This document shows positions 16,765 to 22,134 of a DNA stretch of 22,134 nt, in pieces. Made by a program: the position numbers and the translations under genes. Below the pieces are notes generated by a model, which saw only the letters and a list, made by a program, of their open reading frames with translations, did not search any database and had not been told where the DNA came from. The DNA comes from Chara braunii (Eukaryota > Streptophyta > Charophyceae > Charales > Characeae). The stretch lies in contig BFEA01000569.1 in assembly GCA_003427395.1 (NCBI GenBank), forward strand, positions 841,660 to 863,793, written 5' to 3'. Within the stretch, counting starts at the first letter, position 1. Every line of letters starts with the position of its first letter.

Positions 16765-18948
16765 ATCCCCAATATGGTCTCTCCGCTGGTACTATCGGTA
16801 GAGTTTTATGCCATACCTCAAGCGCAGCTCAACCGTCGCGAGCGCGGTACCTAGGTCCCGGCAAGGCATTCGCCCTTTCCTCCTTACCCAGAATACCCCA
16901 TCCCGTCTTGCCGCTTTGCACATCCATACCGACACCGAGGGTTACCTCGAGTGCCTAAATACAGGGACAAAGTCAGCCGTCCGGGCATTCACTTCCGTCG
17001 GTCCTACAAGAATCAGCCTTTTCCAAAACCATGCTACGAGAAGCTACTAATCGCCTCCGAGGCTCCGTCTTTGTCCGCATACAGTGGTACTCCCTCCGCC
17101 AGCCAACAGGCTAAGCCTCGCCTGAGGAGATTTCACACCCCGTCCGGCGGATCATCGAGTCGCAGCCCGTCACCGCTCGAACGAGAATGCTACTAATCAA
17201 CCGACGTGACAAACTCCCGTCCGACAGCTCGGTGGCCTGACCTCCACATACGAACACACGACAGCCTACAAAAGAGAACGACGTTTCGCAACCCGCACTG
17301 ACCGGTGCAGACCAATCATTTCCTTCCGAAAGGCAGGACGCTCGAATCCCATAATGAAAACACAAGTCCCAAGTGGGACACACATAGTACAAGTGCCATT
17401 CCCTTGGTGCACCCATCGCTTCCTACCCGTAACTCACAGATTTTCTCTCAGGACAACGAGTGTCACTCCCCCTACTTTCATACATAGTGGTTGGTTCCTT
17501 CTCGTGAGAATCTTCAAGGGTGAGCTAGTTTTCCTTGGAGTCTAGCAACTCCCTTCATTTCCCTTCTCTTCACTTGTCTGTCCTTTCATAAGGTAGGATT
17601 GTTCTTTCTTGATGACCCGTTGTGCTCATATTGGTTCCTTCAATCATTAAAAAGGTGCAAAGTGCATGAGCCCGCTGGGCTCAAAGAAGAAGGGGAAAGC
17701 ACCCATTCGGTCGGATCACTCCGCCATGGGATTTTCATTGGAACCTGGTCTAAGCCAAGCACCAACCGCCTGCCAGGTAACCGGAGCCCTTCTTTCATAC
17801 GAAGAGGAAGGGTCGACCTGCGACTTGCCAAGGCTTCCCCGGACTGGCGAACACCAACACCAGACGAAGGAGGGCTAGAGCCATTCCTCAAAGGAACGAC
17901 TGATCAAGTGCATAGCATGCATGTTATACCTCCAGGCCTGGCCATGCCATGCGCTCAGCCACCCTCAAATCTGATTTCTCACAAGGGAAAAAGCAAACAC
18001 AAGTCCATTTTCCTTATCTTGGGTTGTGTACACGTCAATGCGTCGGGCGCCCCCGTCGGAATCGCAAGGGTCAATTTAACCCCATGCCCGTCACCTCCAC
18101 CATTTTTGTAGGGCCAAACCCCGGTAAACTTTCGAGCCTTAGTCGACCTCACTGCTGGTCCCAGTTGGCTCGGCCCGCCCACACTCATGCTCAGGGCGCG
18201 GGCCATTCGTCCCAAGGTCACCCCCACCTAGTGCTTTGAGATTGATGGGGGTGGGCCATCGCCCGAGAGAGCTTTGATATTAAAGATGTAGCTCAGCCCT
18301 CACGCCGGGTGGTAGTCTCGCTGGTCGTTTCGCAACGCTGAATTTTTTTTTGGTTCTTTGTTGTGTTCTCGCCCAATTGATCCTTCCAATATGCAGGCGG
18401 TCCAGGGGTTCTTTGAGCGTTTCTCTTCTCTTGTGCGTAGGCTAAGCGTCATCCTTAGGCCACGCACCATTTCCCTAAGCATTGTGGCTATATGGCGTCA
18501 TCGGGGTGCGGCGGAGCCGTCCTCCCCCTCACCTCTACACATCCATTGGGTCTCATAATTTGCTTTCCTCATTGAAGTAGGCCCCTTAGTCCTTTCGGGG
18601 TCCTCATATGCATGCACATATAACATCACAATTTCCTTGGAATGGTTGCACTCTCATTTCCACTCCAAGTCCTCAAGCGCAAAAGTCATTCCCATGGGTT
18701 GGCTCTATGTCAAGGGTCCCATAGCCCCTTTTGTCCCTCTTCCCTTTCACTCTTGGTGCCCAGTTCCTCTCGCCCCTATCCCGCTCAAGGCATTTCTAGC
18801 CACCACTCACCTGCACAATCCCACACAAGCAAGAGAATCCATACAATCCCCCGTTGGGGGTCAACACATAGCCCTTCTGAAATGCCTATCTTTTTCAATC
18901 CTTTGGCTGCTCTTTGTTCCCTTTTGATGCTGAGGAGAGAGAAAGGAA

Positions 18949-18951
<3 letters not shown>

Positions 18952-19034
<83 letters not shown>
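18952..19034. repeat. (AG)n microsatellite, about 41 uninterrupted units
   Basis: A pure AG run flanked by imperfect GA-rich sequence (GGAGAGAGAAAGGAAGG on the left, AGAGAGG on the right). It marks the change from pyrimidine-rich plus strand on the left to purine-rich satellite on the right. Frames through it are artefacts. Confidence 0.98.
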
Positions 19035-19038
<4 letters not shown>

Positions 19039-19109
19039 AGGAATAACTCCTAATCAATTCAGCTCCCCGTAACGGCAACCAAACGTCGACCACCCGCCCC
19101 AAAGTGAGA

Positions 19110-21650
19110 AATTGAATAAATATATCTTGGAATATTATGCACGAACATGACAATGAGAAGCTATATCAATGGAAAACACATGCTCATAGAAAAGAAGATT
19201 ATCTAAACATGATCCGGATCATTATATTAAACATGAACTTGACAACGAAAGGCTAGACTAGTCGAAGGCATATGCACAAAGAGAAGAGACTAACTAAGTA
19301 CAGTCCGAAATATTTTATCACACTCGAAATTGACAATGAGAGACTAGACTAGCGGAAAGCACATGCACAAAGAGAAGAGACTTAGTAAAGATCCGGAACA
19401 TGAACTTTGACAAAGAGAGGCTAGACTAGTGGAAGCACATGCACAAGGAAAAGTGATCAACAAGGTGAGGATCCGGAACACCACATCAAACATGAACTTG
19501 ACAATGAGAGACTAGACTAGTGGAAAGTACATGCACAAGGAGAAGAAACTAGCTAAACAAAGATCCGAAACATTTACTTGACAATGGGAGACTAGACTAG
19601 TGGAAGCACATGCACAAAGGAGAAAAGTTCAACAAAGGTAAAGATTCGGAACATGACCTTGACAATGAAGGATTAGACTAGTGGAAAGCACATGCATAAA
19701 GGAGAAGAGTTCAACAAGGTAAATGATCCGGAACATGACCTTGCCAATGAAGACTAGACTAGTGGAAAGCACATGCACAATGAGTAGAGATCAACAAGGT
19801 AAAGATCCGGAACATGAACTTGACAAGGAAGGATTAAACTAGTGGAAGCACACGCACAAAGGAGAAGAGTTCAACTAAGCAAAAGATCCGGAACATGAAG
19901 TTGACAATGAAGGGTTAGACTAGTGGAAGCACATGCATAAAGGAGAAGATATCAACTAAGCAAAGATCCGGACACATGAACTTGACAACTAGAGACTAGA
20001 CTAGTGGAAGCACATGCACAAAGGAGAAGAGTTCAACAAAGTAAAAGATCCGGAACATGAACTTGACAATGAAGGATTAGACTAGTGGAAAGCACACGCA
20101 CAAAGGAGAAGAGTTCAACTAAGTAAAAAGATCCGGAACATGAACTTGACAAGGAGGGGTTAGACTAGTGGAAGCACATGCATAAAGGAGAAGATATCAA
20201 CTAAGCAAAGATCCGGAACATGAACTTGACAATTAGAGACTAGACTAGTGGAAGCACATGCACAAAGGAGAAGAGTTCAACAAGGTAAAAGATCCGGAAC
20301 ATGAACTTGACAATTAGAGACTAGACTAGTGGAAGCACATGCACAAAGGAGAAGAGTTCAACAAAGTAAAAGATTCGGAACATGAACTTGACAAGGAAGG
20401 ATTAGGCTAGTGGAAGCACACGCACAAAGGAGAAGAGTTCAACTAAGCAAAAAAATCCGGAACATGACCTTGACAAGGAAGGGTTAGACAAGTGGAAGCA
20501 CATGCATAAAGGAGAAGATATCAACTAAGCAAAGATCTGGAACATGAACTTGATAATTAGAGACTAGACTAGTGGAAGCATATGCACAAAGGAGAAGAGT
20601 TCAACAAAGTAAAAGATCCGGAACATGAACTTGACAATGAAGGATTAGACTAGTGGAAAGCACATGTATAAAAGGAGAAGTGATCAACAAGGTGAGGATC
20701 CGGAACACCACATCAAATATAAACTTGACAATGAGAGACTAGACTAGTGGAAAGTACATGCACAAGGAGAAGAGACTAACTAAGCAAAGATCCAGAACAT
20801 GAACTTGACAATGGAGGATTAGACTAGTGGAAAGCACATGTATAAAGGAGAAGAGTTCAACAAGGCAAAAAATCCGGATAATGGGAGACTGGACTAGTGG
20901 AAAGCATATGCACAATGAGTAGAGATCAACAAGGTAAAGATCCGGAACATGAACTTGACAAGGAAGGGTTAGACTAGTGGAAGCGCATGCACAAAGGAGA
21001 AGATATCAACTAAGCAAAGATTCGGAACATGAACTTGATAATGCACCAAGAGAAAGGGATTAACTAAGCAAAGATCCGGAACATGAACTTGACAAGGAAA
21101 GACTAGACTAGTGGAAAATACATGCACAAGGAGAAGGGATCAACAAGGCAAAGATTCGGAACATAATCTTGACAAAGAGAGGCTAGACTAATGAAAAGCA
21201 CATGCATATGAAGGGAAGATCATCAGGAACATTACACTAAGTATGAACATGACAACGAGTGACTAGACTAGTGGAAAATACATGCATATGAAGAGAAGAT
21301 CATCCGGAACATCACACTAAGTATGAACATGATAATAAGTGACTAGACTAATGAAAAGCACATGCATGTGAAGGAAAGATCAANCGNAACATCACACTAA
21401 GTATGAACAAGGCAAAAATATNCTAGACTAGATGGAAANCACTTGCATATGAAGGGAAGATCAACCGNAACATCACACTAAGTATGAACAAGGCAAAGAG
21501 ATGCTAGACTAGATGGAAAACACTTGCATATGAAGGGAAGATCAACCGGAACATCACACTAAGAATGAACAAGACAAAGAGATGCTAACCTAATGAAAAG
21601 CACATGCACATGGAGGAAGATCATCCGGAACATCACATGCTATTACATAA
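19110..21650. repeat. Satellite array, about 80-bp monomer, about 29 copies, higher-order structure
   Basis: The core reads GATCCGGAACATGAACTTGA, then CAATGAGAGACTAGACTAGT, GGAAGCACATGCACAAAGGA, then GAAGAGTTCAACAAGGTAAA. About 29 occurrences of the CTAGACTAGTGG region or variants are spaced mostly 77-84 bp; longer units near 19470 and 20710 carry an ACCACATCAAA insert. Between about 19830 and 20650, monomers repeat in the order GGATTA, GGGTTA, GAGACTA types, a trimer of about 240 bp. The right end (from about 21180) is a diverged subfamily with CACTAAGTATGAAC and GCATATGAAGGGAAG. Truncated units occur near 20871 and 21019. Ns lie at 21384, 21387, 21422, 21439 and 21468. There are no unique spacers and no coding potential. 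Confidence 0.96.
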
Positions 21651-21674
21651 GTGAAAACAAGAGTCTAAGTAGGC

Positions 21675-22134
21675 AAGATCACCAAAGTTAAATCAAAGGC
21701 CATCTATGAAAGAAGCGCTATACTACCTACTTGTGTGAGTGTGAAAAACACAAGTTTGGGGAGCCCAAACCACCAAGATTGCATCAAGAATCATCCATGG
21801 GTGCAGCGCTATACTACCTACTTATGTGCGTGTGAAAATCACAAGTTTGAGGCTCCCAAATCACCAAGATTGCTTCATGGATCACTCATGGGTGAAGCGC
21901 TACACTACCTACTAGTGTGAGTGTGAAAATCACAAGTTTGGAGAGCCCAAATCACCAAGATTGCATCAAGGAGCATCCATGGGTGAAGCGCTACACTACC
22001 TACTAGTGTGAGTATGCAAAACACAAGTTTGAAGCCCCGAAATCACCAAGATTGCATCATGGATCACTCATGGGTGAAGCGCTACACTACCTACTAGTGT
22101 GAGTGTGAAAATCACAAGTTTGGAGAGCCCAAAC
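21675..22134. repeat. Satellite array, 91-bp monomer with alternating A/B units
   Basis: GCGCT occurs at 21715, 21806, 21897, 21988 and 22079, exactly 91 bp apart. A-type units carry GGAGAGCCCAAA and CATCAAGGAGCATCCATGGG or close variants; B-type units carry a GAGGCTCCC/GAAGCCCCG variant and TCATGGATCACTCATGGG. The order is A-B-A-B-A, so the larger repeat is 182 bp. A diverged unit precedes the array from about 21675. It continues past the window end. An open frame at 21735-21920 is incidental, since 91 is not a multiple of three. Confidence 0.95.

Larger units (their letters stand above)
16375..18951. other. 2.6-kb stretch without a supported gene; expected 5' leader/LTR side
   Basis: Open frames here are short, overlapping and without motifs. 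Visible items are a perfect 7-bp hairpin GGCCGGT/ACCGGCC (16742-16764), a second GGCCGGTCATC near 16532, a 15-bp direct repeat ending GCTACTAAT (about 17037 and 17182), and an 8-bp stem CACCCCCA/TGGGGGTG (about 18219-18259). A 5' LTR and primer-binding site would be expected here, but none could be matched to the left flank by eye. Confidence 0.45.

Noticed and set aside
17331-17351. tRNA-like B-box (GCTCGAATCCC)
   Set aside because: There is no A-box, no cloverleaf and no acceptor pairing around it.
17111-17416. 101-codon minus-strand frame in the 5' flank
   Set aside because: Biased composition, no motif, and no similarity to the P1-P4 family or to known element proteins.
18642-19153. Open frames rich in Arg-Glu or Ser-Leu repeats
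   Set aside because: They are translations of the (AG)n microsatellite.
19110-21650. CRISPR-like array
   Set aside because: Units are about 80 bp head-to-tail with divergence throughout; there are no short constant repeats separated by unique spacers and no cas genes.
21735-21920. 61-codon open frame in the right-hand satellite
   Set aside because: It spans two 91-bp monomers, changes frame between units, and has no conserved codon pattern.

Overview
The window looks like a piece of a large, repeat-rich eukaryotic nuclear genome. It holds one decayed Ty3/gypsy-type LTR retrotransposon, read right to left on the minus strand, between a field of short minisatellites on the left and two satellite arrays on the right. 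I see no bacterial gene organisation and no convincing host gene. The pol protein style (the linker before RT, the RDAGSLP stretch, DLYSGYD) resembles elements I associate with basidiomycete fungi and charophyte algae. That is recollection, not a search, and I do not name a host.

Layout by region. 1-4487 has no gene I can support. It is pyrimidine-rich on the plus strand and carries four unrelated short tandem arrays (26, about 65, about 54 and about 39 bp units) and several small hairpins. 4488-5402 on the minus strand is an acidic, unrecognised ORF downstream of pol, broken by two stops. 5766-9136 is pol: RT, RNase H and integrase with a GPY/F-like end. 9085-12231 is gag plus an aspartic-protease-like domain. 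12712-16374 holds four mutually similar minus-strand ORFs upstream of gag that I do not recognise. 16375-18951 has no supported gene. 18952-19034 is an (AG)n tract. About 19110-21650 is an array of about 80-bp units with a trimeric higher-order pattern. About 21675-22134 is a 91-bp array with alternating A/B units that runs off the window.

How it fits together. Gag, protease, RT, RNase H and integrase would form the usual retrotransposon replication machinery. All genes share one strand and order, so the four upstream ORFs and the post-pol ORF are plausibly accessory genes of the same element. The LTRs, primer-binding site and polypurine tract were not found by eye, so the element's ends and its ownership of these ORFs are not proven. 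Decay is mostly by substitution: about 14 in-frame stops of all three kinds against one clear 1-nt deletion (near 8612). A second frame change lies on a T6 run that also reads as a U UUU UUA slippery heptamer in the correct frame for a -1 shift.

The most interesting item is the block of four paralogous ORFs sharing a GPFxGxxAEE-type core and a terminal YIDD-x-(Y/F)-x-L motif. The possible -1 frameshift site and the higher-order satellites come next.
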